Origin: Motacilla alba alba
Lineage: Eukaryota > Chordata > Aves > Passeriformes > Motacillidae
Assembly (NCBI RefSeq): GCF_015832195.1
Contig: NC_052028.1
Coordinates: 4,631,501-4,695,500 of the forward strand
Length of the DNA: 64,000 nt
Direction of reading: 5' to 3'
Shown: in pieces, positions 38,672 through 52,100 of the stretch
How the letters are laid out: every line of letters starts with the position of its first letter
Position numbering within the stretch: the first letter of the stretch is position 1
Position numbers and translations under genes: made by a program
The notes under the pieces: generated by a model
What the model saw: only the letters and a program-made list of their open reading frames with translations
Databases searched by the model: none
Told to the model about the DNA's origin: nothing

Positions 38672-38750
38672 ATATATCCACACATACACACACACATATA
38701 TATAAATATATATATATGCATGTATATATACACAGACACATATATACTCA
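38591..38750. repeat. Compound (TA)n/(TTTA)n/(TG)11/(CA)n microsatellite
   Basis: Alternating TA with TTTA interruptions runs from 38591 to about 38648, followed by (TG)11 at 38649-38670, then TA, then CA-rich and TA-rich blocks to about 38750. The TG and CA blocks are complementary and close together, so the locus can form cruciform or Z-DNA and should be highly length-variable. Two open frames of 91-117 codons overlap this tract and are artefacts of the repeat. Confidence 0.95.
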
Positions 38751-41700
38751 ACATCATACTTCTGGAATGCTTAAAATAATTATTTTTATAAATAGCTAGA
38801 ATTTTGTTACATTATTTTATAGCTCTGAAAAGAAACCAGGGCTGGTCTGGTTATTTTGTTTGTTGGATTTTGTTTTTAATCCAAAATTCTTATTTTGACA
38901 TAGATTTGAGATTTTGGGGGTGGTTAGGGTGGGTTGTTTGTTGTAGTTTTTAAAATCTACTGAAAATTCTTCTTCCAGAAAAAGAGTACTCAGAAATGGT
39001 GAGATTTAGGACTACTCCAAATACTAGTGAGGGGAGATATTTTTTCTGTAAGACAATTTTATTCTCTTTCTCTCCAGAGCCAGATCACACATCTGACAAC
39101 AATCCTTCTGCCTGCATTTCTGAACCACTGACCATTCTAACATCCATGTTCAGCACTTCATCTCCTTTTTTGTGGCTGCACCAGTGGCATCTTTGACCTT
39201 GGCAAAGCAAAGGCAGAGCAGATCAAGAAACCCATCATTTTATTAGAGCATTGCAAAGCAATCCATGCTCTAGATGAGCACACATGAGAACTGGGTACCT
39301 TTGAAATGCAAAGTCTGAAGGCTCTTATGGTGATACAAAGAGTCCTCTCCTGTTGACACAACACGCACCCTGAAAGCTTTGCAACACTATTTGGATGCAT
39401 TCTCAGCCAGCTGAGGCTTTAAACCAAGGTTAGTGCCATCTGTCTGGTTTTGGCAGCATCCAGATTGATGTAGAAAATCCTATGGCGCTGTTTAAAAGCA
39501 GCAGAGATAAAGCTTGCTTTTGGTCAAATCCCTGGAATTATTAACATCAAAGATTTGGCTGATATCGCCAGGCAGCACATCTGGGTCAGCAAACTCACTG
39601 CACCTTTCTCACCACATTTACAGCATTCAACAAACTGTTTCACTACTCAGATCAGATTTAACATGTCCAAGAAATATGACTCATAGAAGTCATAAAAGGT
39701 ACTGCTTTCCTGTTGCTTGTCTCAGTTCAGTTACTTTCTTAAATGCATGTTAAATCAAGCCCATAGCACACATCAAGTATTTTTGAGTTGTGGTAAGTTA
39801 TCAGTACATTTTCACATTCTTCTTAATTTCCAGAGTCCTGAGCAAACACAGTACCAAAAACTGAAAGCAATATATCAATCAAATTTGTTTGAATTGGGAA
39901 GAGTATCAGGTTGCAAGGAAAAAGAAGCAAACCAAAGAGAAACAGTATTTTGTTTCTATAAAAGCCTCAAAGCTTTAAACAAGGAAAGACATTGTTCAGT
40001 TGGATGCAATTTTGTTAGGCAAAAGCTTTCTGTGATCCTGGAAAATGCATTCAAGCATTATTCTTTGAGATTTAGTACAGTCTAAATAGCATAACCCACT
40101 CATTTCACCTGTGCCAAAATCCTCCTGCAATGCCAATAATCATGAATGCCTCAGAAATACAGAGATGTATAGGATCCTTTCTGTTCTTCATTAATTTCAT
40201 CTTTATTACCAACCATACACACGCTACCTTGGGCAGTTTTTAGCATTGTACATCAGCACTGTGGAAAGTTAATTACTCTACCAAAAGCTCTGGCTCCCAG
40301 TCTTCTAAGAAGCATGGAAACACAACAAGCAGTCCTTATCTGCTCTTTGAAAACACACTGAACACTCATGGGCTGCAGTAACTAGGAAATGGTCACAGAT
40401 GCTCGGACCTTTCCAGAATTTGATTTAAGAAACTGTTCCAGTATTTGCCCAGACACTGTTTGAGATTCAAAGAATAATGCCATTCGTTAGTTTTTACCAA
40501 AACTCAAGCAATTATGGAAAGAAGTACATCAGAAAATGAGGGTAATGAGAAAACCTCAGTTTATGTCTCATTTGACTATTAAGCAGGCACAGTATTATTC
40601 CTGGTTAGGGCCCTCATCTTGCAAAGCATTTACTTAAGTGCTTAAAAAAAGAGCCCAAACAGAAAGGTATCTTTCATTTATGTACTAGGTCAGAGGTGCA
40701 GTGGAAGAAAAGCATGAAATAACAAAATCCATCTTTCATCTCTTTAGGCAATCAAACACAAGGTAAAAGTTTGCCAAGTCAAGGAAAAAAGGCTTTATCA
40801 AAGACAGCTGACATTATAGATAGTATAAGTGTACATGTCCAATTAATGAAAATAATTCTTGAATTCAAGAAATATCAAGAGGGAGATGTCACCAAATCAT
40901 TATCTTTGTATTAAAATTCCTTGAGATGTCTTTTGATTTGTATTGCCAGATTAAAAGCCTGGCAACTTTTTATTTTTCTAAAAATGTGCATTGCAGGTTT
41001 TTTTCCCCCCAATATCCTCTTCCTCCCATAGGAGTTTTACTCTCAGGGAAGCAAAAGTGTGAGTGTGTGTGGGGAACAGTGGTGCTTCAAAAACCCCTGG
41101 CTAGCAATGCACAATGCCCTACAAACCCACAAAAGCCTACACAACTCCCTGATTTGCACAGGCCCTAAGATACAAAACTTCAGGGACACATCTGGTGTGG
41201 CTGTCTGAATCTCATACTCTTAGATCAAAAGAATTCAAATCAAGACTGAAGATGAACAGAGTCATCACCAAATCTTTCACTCAAAAGTCTGGCTGAAGAA
41301 TCTCTGAAGAAACTTGTGTCCCATGCAAACCTTTACCAATGGAATACAACATAAGCAATTGCCGTGGTGAAAATACAGGAGCAGGTGCCATTTTGTTTTA
41401 AAATTACACCTGTGACTACCCAGAGCTGGCATCTCTTCCATGTCTCAGCTCTCCTCCTCTCATAGAATGAGCACCACACCATGGAGCACGAGCAGCTCAG
41501 GGAAAACAGCTCCTTCACCACCCAGCCAAGTCTCCCAGTGAAAAGCCCCTAAATTAGTTCAATCCAGCAGGAAGGTCATACTACTCAGCAATGAGATAGA
41601 AATGAGCAGTAGAGATGAGGTTTATTCAACAGAATATAAATACCCAGGAAGAAAAAAAACAACCAACCAAAATCCCACAACACATAATAAGCAGAACATA

Positions 41701-44700
41701 CACAGAACAAGATTAAGCATTGCACAACACACAAGTTCTAAACTAGATTCTAAGTTTACAAGGAATACAGTTTAAGCAAAATAAAAAACCTTACGTATTA
41801 GAGAGTTCTTTGTCTCAGCCAGCTGCTGCCAGCTTGTCTGTCTGTCTTTCAATTTCTCAGAAAGGTGTGTGTGAAAATCTAAATGAAATAAAACAAATAA
41901 CATTTTAGAGATGGCTCTTCTTCTTCCATTCCATTCATCTTTGGTACAACACAGCCAATAGAATGTTTCACCTCCTCCCACCCAAAGCATTCCTCAATAG
42001 TCAGTAAAATACATGACTCTTCATTATCTAGAGATTAGGAATTCTTTTATCTTGTTATCAATGACATAAAAAGGCAGATTGAGTAGCAGTAGTTTGGTGC
42101 AATCTTGCTTTGCAGGCAGTCCATATACCCACTCTCAGCATCATTACCCACAAAAACTCCTGGGTGCATAAAAATCTCTCTCAAATCTCTCTTTGGGTAG
42201 AACTTTACCCAAAGGCCAGCAGAGTTTCCATACAGGCTGTAGAGGAGGTGCTTAAGTTCACACTTATTTTCAGTGTACTATCCATTACTCCTACAGTCAA
42301 ATACATATCATTACATCCTTTTAAAAGATTTTTTTTCCCCTAAAAACAGACTCCTAAGATAAATTTGGAAAATGAACACTTTCAGCTGTAATAATAATTT
42401 CTTACAAGTTTATTGCAGCAGCATTATTACTTTTACATTGACTCTCAACATAATCAAGCTCATTCTGCTGCATCTCAACTAGACAGGAACCAGTGGAACT
42501 CTACTGATTATTTTTTTTTTCTTTTCTGTCTCATAAAAACTCTCCATCTTTAAAAAAAACCCAGATTTTAATACATACATTGGAAAAACACCTTTACTTT
42601 TGAATTTACTCTCTCTTAGACTAAAAAAAAGGAACTAAAATAATCAATCCTGGATTTTGAAAACATGACATAATCAGGGACTCCTATTACATTTGAAAAG
42701 CTCAAAATCAATTGAAAAGTATTACTGAATTTCATAATAACATTAGGAAAATTTTCAGATGTAGTAAACAGGAAATATAAAACCTATTTTTATTTATTTA
42801 CATGATTTTCCTCACAAAAACCAGCAAGACAAGACCAATAATTAATGTATGGTCACTAATTCTTGTTTTTCACTGTCTGTAAGTTTTCACTGGAAAATAA
42901 TTTTACTTGGAGCATCTCACGTTCAAATCCGTCATAATATTTATAAGATAATCATTTAATCTTTCACCCAACACTTAAACAAATCAACAGTGAAAATGTG
43001 TTCTGTAAATAAAGCAATTTGAGCAATTTATTATATACAAAGAAAAGAGGCAACACATTGACACAAATAAAAAAAAAGAGCTGACCAAAACAATAGAAAT
43101 CACTTTACACACTAGACAACAAATTGGCTATTTGTTAGGAGAAAAAATGCTTTGCTTCAAGTGGAATAATGTGAAAGAATGACAGCTCCTGAGTCTTACA
43201 TCTCTGGCTTTGCGGGGGGGAAGGAATTTCAAGGGACAAGTTACAAACAATAAAAACCAGGCAGAATTTACTGAACTGGCTCAATGTCTCCCTGCCACAC
43301 ATGAAGTTAAATTTTGCTAAGGTACAACTATAAGACATTTTTAGGTACTTTGGCTCACATCTTATTAGTTCAGCTTTACTTTGACGGTATAGACTTCTGA
43401 TTTAAAAACAAGAAAGGAAAAAAAAAACAAACTAAAGCTTTTCAGGAACACTTATCAAGAAAGATAATTCAAAGAACAACATACAAGTCAAGCAAAGAAA
43501 TGTGAAGGGTAGAGCACTGTAGATATGAATGTAAAGAAATCTGGTAAATAAAAAATGATTGCAAATTTCTTGTTTTGGTATTACCAGCAATTTTCCCCTG
43601 AAACAAAATAGTAAAATTGATATTATTTTCATATTTTAAAAATAGGAGAAATTAAATATAACTGAACACATGCATATACAGGAATATATCAAAGAGGAAG
43701 TAATGGAATTGTTTTGCTAAGCTTTTTTCCTTTTCTTTTTTATGTGAAAATGGAACCAAACTCTTAAATACAGTGCAATTCTTCTGCAGTACCTAAAGCT
43801 AAATTAAACCATTAAACCATAGTTTGCAATTATACTATTTCTGCTATATCCTTCCCATAATATGAAAAGTTTCAAAATCTTTAATGCCTCTATTTCTGTT
43901 TTAATACAAGCTTTAGCTTTCATTTCTCTTTTATGAGGAAAACCAGAATTACTCCATCAACAATTCATCTATTGACATTTTATCACATTACCCTTTAAGC
44001 TTGTGTATGTTACTGAATCTGCTATTTTCTCTTTCACCTGCCTGTGGCCACCTTGGGATATTTGATCCTTATAAAGGACACAGATGAGGACAACAAACTG
44101 TTCACCCAAGGAAGCTGAACCATCCCTCTTTTTATGGGAAGCACCTAAAACTAATGGCTAAAGCCCAAGTTGCCAAGCACTGTTTCTCCAAAAACTAAAA
44201 AACAAACAAAAAAAAAATTGTCACCAATGCCCAAAGGAAAGAACATTTCAATGTTAAGACACTTTAAAATAGTGTAATCTGAAGGGAAGTCTCCGTGGGT
44301 ATTACCTTCCTTTGACACTCACAGTGAGTTAAACCTAATTGCATTTAGGGTTATCTCTAGCAGCAACATTTGGAATCAACCATCCTCAGGAGGACTGTTC
44401 TTCTAACTAATCTACTTATTAGGCTTTCATTCAGATTTAGTACAGCCTTTTATAAAAAAAAAACATCTTGAAGGGACAGTAATGGATTTTGCAATTATCA
44501 GTAGGAAAGAGCAGAATATGACCTACAATCTTTGGCCTTACCAAAAATTAGAAAAAGAAAACCTTTTGTAAGTAAATCTTTAGAACATTAAGTTAATTTT
44601 AGTCCCTATCAGACACCACAGTTATATGTGGCAATGTAAAACCTGTGTGAATTTCCTGTGTTCCTTCTGTGCATTCCCTTAAAATACAGCCCCTCCTACA

Positions 44701-46620
44701 GTAACTGGCAGGGAGACAGGAACCTGTTTTCTGTCCTTGCCTTTCAAAGATGAGTGAGCAGCAATTTTTGGTTTGCTGTCTCAAGCCCCAGTTTACAGGT
44801 GATTTTAGATACCAGCACCAATCCTGACATCACCTTTTCAAAACTGAGAAAACAGCCACTGCAATTCCTCACCTGCCCTCCCATGAGGAATACAGAGTTT
44901 GGACCAGCTCCTTGCCTTCTGCATATTTGAAATATTTCTCTAAATTCCCTCCTAGCCCAACAGCCTCCCAGGGAAGCTGCCACTCTGAGGAATCCATTCC
45001 CACCCGCAACTGTGAGGCATCTCTGGACACCAGCAGCCAGAGGTTCTGCTCCTCAGGATCCCAGTGCAGAACACACCTGGCCCCACAGGACATGTCTCTG
45101 TCCCACGAAAGAGGCTGTCCAAATACCCAAATATCCTCTTGTTCATAGCTCTAGTCCCTCTTTTGAGCTGTCCTAGCAACTACCCACAGCCATCAGCAAT
45201 CCAGGAACAAGCACCACTCCTCTCCCCTCATCCCCAGTTGTTTTCTTTCTTTGCAATTCTTCCCTTCAAGGTTTAAATAGATGCTTCCTGCTGTGCACTA
45301 CAAATTCCCATCTCATTAGTTCACAGGTATTCTGGCATTTTGCTGTTTAGCATTTTCATGTTGGCATCACTAAAAGCTGGGTAACCAATCATGTAAGATG
45401 TGCTCCACCCTGTAAGATGATAGCACATTCTTTATGGTTGGGTTGTTTGGGGGTTTTTGTATGTATGAAAACGTCCTTATATTTTGTAAGATTTGCTTTC
45501 TCCACCCATAAGTCTTATGTCTCTCAGTCAACATTGATCTAAAAAATGACTGTGGAACATTAAATATGACCAGAGCCTAAACATCCTCCTAAGCTCCATT
45601 CTCATTTTTCCTCTTCTATTTATCAAAGTGGCATAACCCAATTTTTACTAGTAATATACAATAAAAAGCTGGTTTATTTTTATAAAGTAGCACTTCAGAA
45701 ACCTTGAAAAAAAAACCTTAGAAATAAATAGCCTGAATTTCTCAAGTTGCTTTCCCTCCCTCCCTATATTTACACAAACCATCCAGTAATAAACCCTTGC
45801 TCCTTTCCTGTCACACCTGCGTGGCTGAGACCTATCCCAAATGTCTCTGGTTTCCTTTTTACTGACCACTTTCTGTGAGCAGGAGTTTCTCCTCTGCTGG
45901 TACCTCAGTGCATTTTCATTGTTATTTGCTCAGTGATTATTGCTCATCACCATGATGAGTGAAGAACAGGAGAAAGCCAATAGCAACCGACAGAAGACTC
46001 TCTTAGTACCAGACAGGTCAATGCTCTCCTTTGCCCTTAAAAACCAGGATTTTTTCCCCCTCACATTCTACCCTAATGCTTCAGACCATGCCTGGTGGGC
46101 AGATGGTACTCAACCAGCACTCAACCTCTATGCACACAACCTCCAGTTAGAAAAAAAACCCAGTAATACAAAAGCAGTGCACAAAGGTATGGGAATAAGA
46201 ACTGTTCCGCAATAAGAAAGTCACACAATTTTTCTTTTCCCATATTGTCTTGACAGAATTACTCTCTGCTGTATTACTCCATTATGTTCTGTTGCACATT
46301 TTATATCCAATGTTTTGTTTGATCTTTTGTGAAAGTTGTGTTCGGTTTTCTCTCCTTCGAAGCGCATTCAACAACTCAATTAGGCTCAAAAAGCTCTACC
46401 TTCAGAGTGTACTGGCAGCTCTCAAGCACAATTATTCTCCAATGCAAAACACCCACAAGACGTATTTAAGAGTATACTTCCACAAAATAATATGTTAACA
46501 CACCACTCAAAATTCCTGCAGAATTGACAAACACTACAAAGGAAAATGCTCCAATGCAGTTCAAGGATATCTGAAAGTATATTTTAGTTCAATGAACTCC
46601 ACAGCAAATACACCATTTTC
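38751..46620. other. Non-coding unique sequence; several chance exon-like pieces
   Basis: The frame 39717-40085 (plus) is open for 83 codons beyond a good acceptor (tttccag, AG at 39832-39833), with no polyadenylation signal close by. The frame 45940-46215 starts in a fair context (caccatgatgag). Neither has a family I recognise. GC-richer frames at 44744-45179 occur on both strands. CpGs are few and transposons are not recognised. Confidence 0.5.
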
Positions 46621-47039
46621 CCTCTCCTCAGCCTGAAGGTAAGGTTAAAAAATAGGAGTCAGAAGAAGATTTACTTGCATTGCAATTTAAAATTTCCTAA
46701 ATCTTACCAGTATGACCAGCAACAGATATACTGTACAAGGAGCTGGGTTTCCAAGGGCACTATCCATGCCTTTTACAGTGAATAAAGGAAGTATTTAGCT
46801 ACACTAGAGACAACAAGACAGAAATTAAAATGAAAAATGCTTACATTTTTTTGTTTTCACTTCCTATGGAGTACTAAAAGCACCAGGATGTCTTTCTACC
46901 ATAAGAAAGTGATATGCATAATTCAGATCAGCACTTAAAATGCAGAGATGTGTCTATTTCTCTGTGTAGAAGTCTGTTACAACTATGAAGTCAAAGTTAA
47001 CTGAACCTAAATTTCAAGTAGATTTAAGTCAAATTAAAT

Positions 47040-47490
47040 GATTTCTATTAGTCTTATCTCCCAAAAGAATTAAATACAGCCCTATTAAGTCCAAATGATT
47101 ATGTCTACATAGGAGTGTCAATCAATTTCACAATATCCCATTAAGATCATGCCACCATGTATCTGGTAATTTTGATAAATCTTCTCAAATTCCCCTGAAG
47201 AGCCAAGCCCTAATGTCTAAAATATTCATAACTGCCTCTTAATTCAACGTGGTCATTGACTCACACAAAAAGTAAAACTCTAATTGAAACTTGCCAACCC
47301 TTTTTCCTTCTGGTTTTACATTGCCTTTTGAAGTAAAGGTCAATTCAACAACGATTACTTCATGCTGTTAGCAATGGTTCAGTAGCCCCATACAGACCAA
47401 TGACTCAGTTACTGGTCATGATTTAATAATTATGGAGATATAAGTCACAACTCTCATGGGAATAATTTATTAAAATTAAGAAAAGCTTCA
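47040..47490. promoter_or_regulatory. Candidate conserved regulatory element
   Basis: This long, repeat-free AT-rich stretch is dense in words seen in developmental enhancers: tcaatcaat (PBX/HOX-like), atgactcag (AP-1-like, near 47400), gcaatgg, and taataattatgg. It has few open frames. The call rests on appearance; alignment to other birds and mammals would settle it. Confidence 0.28.
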
Positions 47491-49053
47491 AGCATCAACT
47501 GAAGCTTCTCTGTGGTTGCTTTCTCTTTCTTTAATACCTTTTCCATGCAAGACTCTCACAAAGAACTCTTTACTCTGTGCCAATGGCTATGTTTTTAGAT
47601 AAAAAACTTAACACCTGGAAAGACCAGTAACTCTACTGTTAAAAACAAAATTAAATCTCTACACTGGTTATCCTTTCAAAAATCTGGTGACAAAATTTCC
47701 ATGAATGAAATTTTACAACAGAAGCTGTCAGGTACAAAGTTTAAAATGTAGACCAGACCACATGCACTGTACTAAAACCACTCAACACTTCAATTAAGGC
47801 ACCCACTGCTTTTTCTCCTCACTTTTGGCACCACACAAAACTGCATAAATAAAAACTTCATGGAGAAGACTTAAATCAGTTTAAATCCTAGAAGTAATTC
47901 CATAAAAATAATATTTCTCCTTATTGTGGGATATGTATTTTTCAGCTTGAAAGTGCAAAAGATAAGTCAACCAGTAAAAGTTTTCTGACCATACTAATTT
48001 CCTGCTTCGATTGTAGAATTAGGGAAAACCAAAAGGTAGCTGCTCTTGATTTTCTCCGGCAACCTGAATATTCCACAGACATCACAACATCCTGTCTGCT
48101 TTTAACACTCTAGCTCACTGCTCATTTAAAACCAAGGAAGCCCCTAAAACGACAAAGAAAGTGATTGAGATCAGTGTTCTAGCAATAGCAGTGCCTCACA
48201 AAACAAAACAAAGCTCTTGAAGTACTAACTTCAGCATCTGCCTTCCTCATTATTCACTTACGTTCCTCACAGTTAAGAATTATTGTTTGTTTTTAAATTG
48301 CTATGGCAAGTTAATTAATTGATGAGTCTCAACCACCTTTAAAACTACTTTAACTTATTGATCCCTCTTGTCTTCTTACAGCAAATTCTACTAGGGGAAA
48401 AAAAAAATCAAATTACAGTTTTGAAGTAATTTAGTTGGTAAGATCTTATTTGTCATCTGTGCCTGTAAACAATTTTGAAGAACAAAGAACTGGCACACAA
48501 CTCTCAAGAAGACAAGCTTACTGCTTTCACTTGGTTTTTTCTGGGGAAAAAGATATGAAGAACAAGATTTCTATCTCAAATTTTACCAAATATCTGTTCA
48601 GCCTCTATAATGAGATCACCTATAGCTTTGAAACAAAACTATTCTCAGGACTCTTTGATAAAAAATGTAAGTACAACCTGTAGCAAATCATATCAAAGAT
48701 ATTTTATCACTTCTCTAGCCCAGGGAAAAGTATAAAACTAGAATAAATACATGAAAGCAATACTTGAGAATATCTTCTGTAACTCCAGGAGCTTGCCTCT
48801 CCAATTTCCTAAAAATTTTATTCAACAGCTGTAGTTGAATTTTTCTTCCATCAGTTCCTCAAGTCTGGCTCTGAGCCAGTGTAAATTGTTATTATTTTCA
48901 ACGTCCAGGGAAAGAAGCCCTGAATGTACAGGAGGTGGATTTTTGCTCATTTTGGATCTGCCATTTGCTAATTTCCTGCTGTATAGCTTCCTCACAGGTA
49001 AAAGGCAGTGAGCAATCATTCCTTTTTCACATTTTTTATGTCACTCACTGCAG
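47491..49053. other. Non-coding sequence with exon-like interval 48382-48437
   Basis: A very good acceptor (tcttcttacag, AG at 48380-48381) precedes a 56-nt interval ending ttg/gtaaga. It has stops, so only a non-coding exon would be possible. A following frame (48435-48683) is open but unrecognised. Confidence 0.45.
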
Positions 49054-49138
49054 CAGAGGCTCCAGTCATGTCACCAGGGGTTTTTACACTAAAGAATATT
49101 AAAGTTATACCTCACAAGGAAACTATGCCATACTTTGG
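49054..49138 (+). other. Candidate internal coding exon, 85 nt
   Basis: The T-rich tract 49021-49050 ends in an acceptor actgcag (AG at 49052-49053). The interval is open in one frame and ends at tttgg/gtaagt (GT at 49139), a donor matching the consensus at +1 to +6. In that frame it encodes 27 complete residues beginning EAPVMSPGVFTLKNIKV and ending just after PYF, with split codons at both ends (2 nt on each side). Both splice sites are better than those of other chance pairs here. I do not recognise the protein, no neighbouring exon in a compatible phase was found, and one open frame of 28 codons occurs often by chance. Confidence 0.3.
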
Positions 49139-52100
49139 GTAAGTCATCTCACTACCTTCTGCAGTTCAACTGTATAATTCTTTAAAGGAAAGAATGAAAA
49201 TTCAATATATGGTTCAATGTTTATGGACCTTCCACACTTTTCTACAGTGGCAGTGGCAGTATTTTCTGGTTTCTTTAAATAAACTTCTCACTGCTTCCTA
49301 GTTTTGTCATGAGAAGATGTTTGTTTGCATTATTGTAATATTGCATGGATATCCTTTCACAGGATTGTCCATTGTTGTGCTAACATGACTTTCCTGAATC
49401 TTAATAGACAATTCAAAGCCCAACATAATTTGTCAATATTTATCCATTTCACCTACTGGTCACACCCACCATTTACATTGTGAGATTATTCAGGAAATTT
49501 TACCATCAAAATTAGGTTTGCACTATGAACAGAACAACAAAGTGCAGGAAGAGGCTGTAAAATCTTGCTCAGAAAAAAACCCCAGATAAATTCAGCTCTC
49601 TTCTGTAACAACATATGTTACCTCACACGTGATGGCAGCTGCTTCCCTCTGCACACAACATGGGCTGACAACAAACACACTCATCTGTTTCCTGATGGAA
49701 TGGAGTGCCCAGTTTGTACAAAAAGCAGAAAAACTGCCCTGGACAAGACAGACACACCCAAAGACCTCACAGCTTCATGCTGTGCAGAGTTACAGAGAAA
49801 GCATTACACCCCCTGGCTCAAAAGGGATAGGAAAAAAAACATAGACAATACTTTCTCTTCTACCAGAAGGATATTTATGATGTGAAAAAACACTGCAATG
49901 TGTTTTATCCAAGCTACAAATACTGAGTCATGTGGTGATTGACCTAGTTTCCTGTTAACTTTAAGTGCATTTTTAGTTACTCCCTGTTGATTTATGTTTT
50001 CATTAAAACCTGAGGGAAGTGTCTTTTGAACTCTGCTAGAGAATGAATGGAGGTGTGATGCTTTGCAGGGGATGCTGAGGCATTTTCCCCCAATATTTTC
50101 TCTCTCTAAGTCACATGTCTAGTAGGAGCTCAACTGAAGAGCAAATGCACATCATTTGTTTACCTCTATCTTATCTTTTCTTCACAGGAATTTTAATGCA
50201 AATGAAAAATAGAACAAACACCAACAAATGCATCAAGTGGTAGTGCAGTGTAATGACTCCAACCAACAGAGTCTGTGCTCTGCTCACTGCCACAGCACTC
50301 TGCAGTCAGCAGTCCTGGCACTGACTCCCCTTCTTCTGTTTGTCACTGAATATACACAGAAGGACTTTGAAAATCATCCCAGTATTTATACAGGAGTGAT
50401 GTAATTAATTTTCAGAGTTTTGTGGAATGACATATATTGCATAGACTATTAAGGACAGTACATTGATTTGAAATAGAGCAGAAAACCCACCTAAGAAAAG
50501 AGCCCTCTGAGTGCTTCCAATCATGGAGAAGATGCCTTAAAAGGGTTTTCTTTTTGGGAAATGATGAGCTTAATTTGCAGTAAATGGAAACTAATTTTCT
50601 CAGACCACAAATGTAAAGTCAGGGAAGTCAGGTCCACTGTTGCCAATTCTTTCTTAGTATGAAAATGGACCATAAAACTTAAAAATTTATGTATGGACTC
50701 CAAAGGTTCACAGCAATCCATAGCTGATTTTCTTTTTGCTTGTTTTGCCCCTTGTCTACCACTCAATTAAATTACAACATTAGATTTTGTGTAGTAAACA
50801 AGCCCACAACCTAGCTTTAAATGAAGGGTCAATTTCAGTAATGATCTTGATAATTACATTAGGACAGTCTAGGTTTCCCCACAGTTTTCTATTTTTCAAA
50901 TTTAAAGAGAGTTATGTGTGTGATGACAGCTCTGTGTGCTCACAAGACTATTCTTACTTTATCCTGTCTACTTTCACACTCTCCAGAAATTCAGTTTTAA
51001 GCTGCAGTTTTCAAGTATTTTGTCAATCACAGTTTATCAAATGCATTCTGCTAAGGCAGCTGTCAGGACAAGATTCAGCAGTGACAAGCTGTCTCAGCTC
51101 CTGTTCATTCTACCCTTTTTATCTCTGAGGAGGAGAAATACTCTGCTAGAAAAGGCTCTACCTGCTCACTAAACAGGCAGTGGAGTCACTGTGTTGGCAG
51201 AGCTCCTGATCAACAGAATGAGGACTCCCAATAAATTCACAGCAGCCCATTTATGCCTACTTTTTTCCTTATCATAAGTGCTGCTCTGAAAACACTACTG
51301 GCACTCTGCACACAAAGGTGATTGAGTAAAAAGACACAGTGCAGGTTGTCAATTTATCCCGAAATAGCTTCTAGTGGATAGATAAAAGCCATCTAAACCA
51401 TAGCACAAGACAGTGCTATTACACAGAATCTCCAGACTTCCCACAAAAAATTCCAGAAAAACACTCTGCCCTCTGTTACACAGACACCAAAATTATGGCA
51501 TCATACACAACTACCTGTGTATATAGAGAAATATCAGTGCATACTGAAGTATTTTCTTATAAATCCTGGCAATTGGGAACTTCATGTAATCTCACTCTGG
51601 ATAAATGATATTTCAGAAAGGCTAAAACTGGGATTAAGCCAAACTTGCCTTTTAGCTTTAATTGTGTTGACTACATTACCTAAAAGAATCTCTTCACTTA
51701 TAATGACAAATCATGACTGGGAAAACATGTGTAAGTCAGATTTTCTCCTCCTCCACATATATTACCATGGAAATGCTAAAAGCGTAAGACAGTTCACAGA
51801 CAGCTTATCTCTAAATATTTTAGTTGATCAAAATGATGCCATTTGATCCTATACATGGTCTGCTGTGGGATGAAGAATGGTGTCTGAAAAGTAGAGTCAG
51901 TGTTAATCTACATCAAATGCTGCTGCTTTTGGGAACAGAATGAAGAAGTTTCAGTCTTCATTAAAGAGGAAGCAAGAAAAGGCCAAGTAGCGACTTGAAC
52001 TTTAGAAGTGTTAAATAGTATTTGAAACAGGCTGACATTTGAAAATTTTCAATGGTTGTCCATTTTTTAAGTGTCCATCATTGTCCATAAATGTCATATA

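Noticed and set aside
38426..38779. Open frames of 91-117 codons over the microsatellite
   Set aside because: They are translations of TA/TG/CA repeats.
40748..40762. 15-nt microexon-like interval between ctctttag and aag/gtaaaa
   Set aside because: Real microexons exist, but one this short cannot be supported without reads or conservation.
42919..42930. gttcaaatcc, resembling a tRNA T-loop
   Set aside because: No A-box, anticodon arm or acceptor stem can be placed around it.
46632..46638. 7-nt interval between ccctctcctcag and aag/gtaagg
   Set aside because: Both sites look excellent, but a 7-nt exon is below what sequence alone can support.
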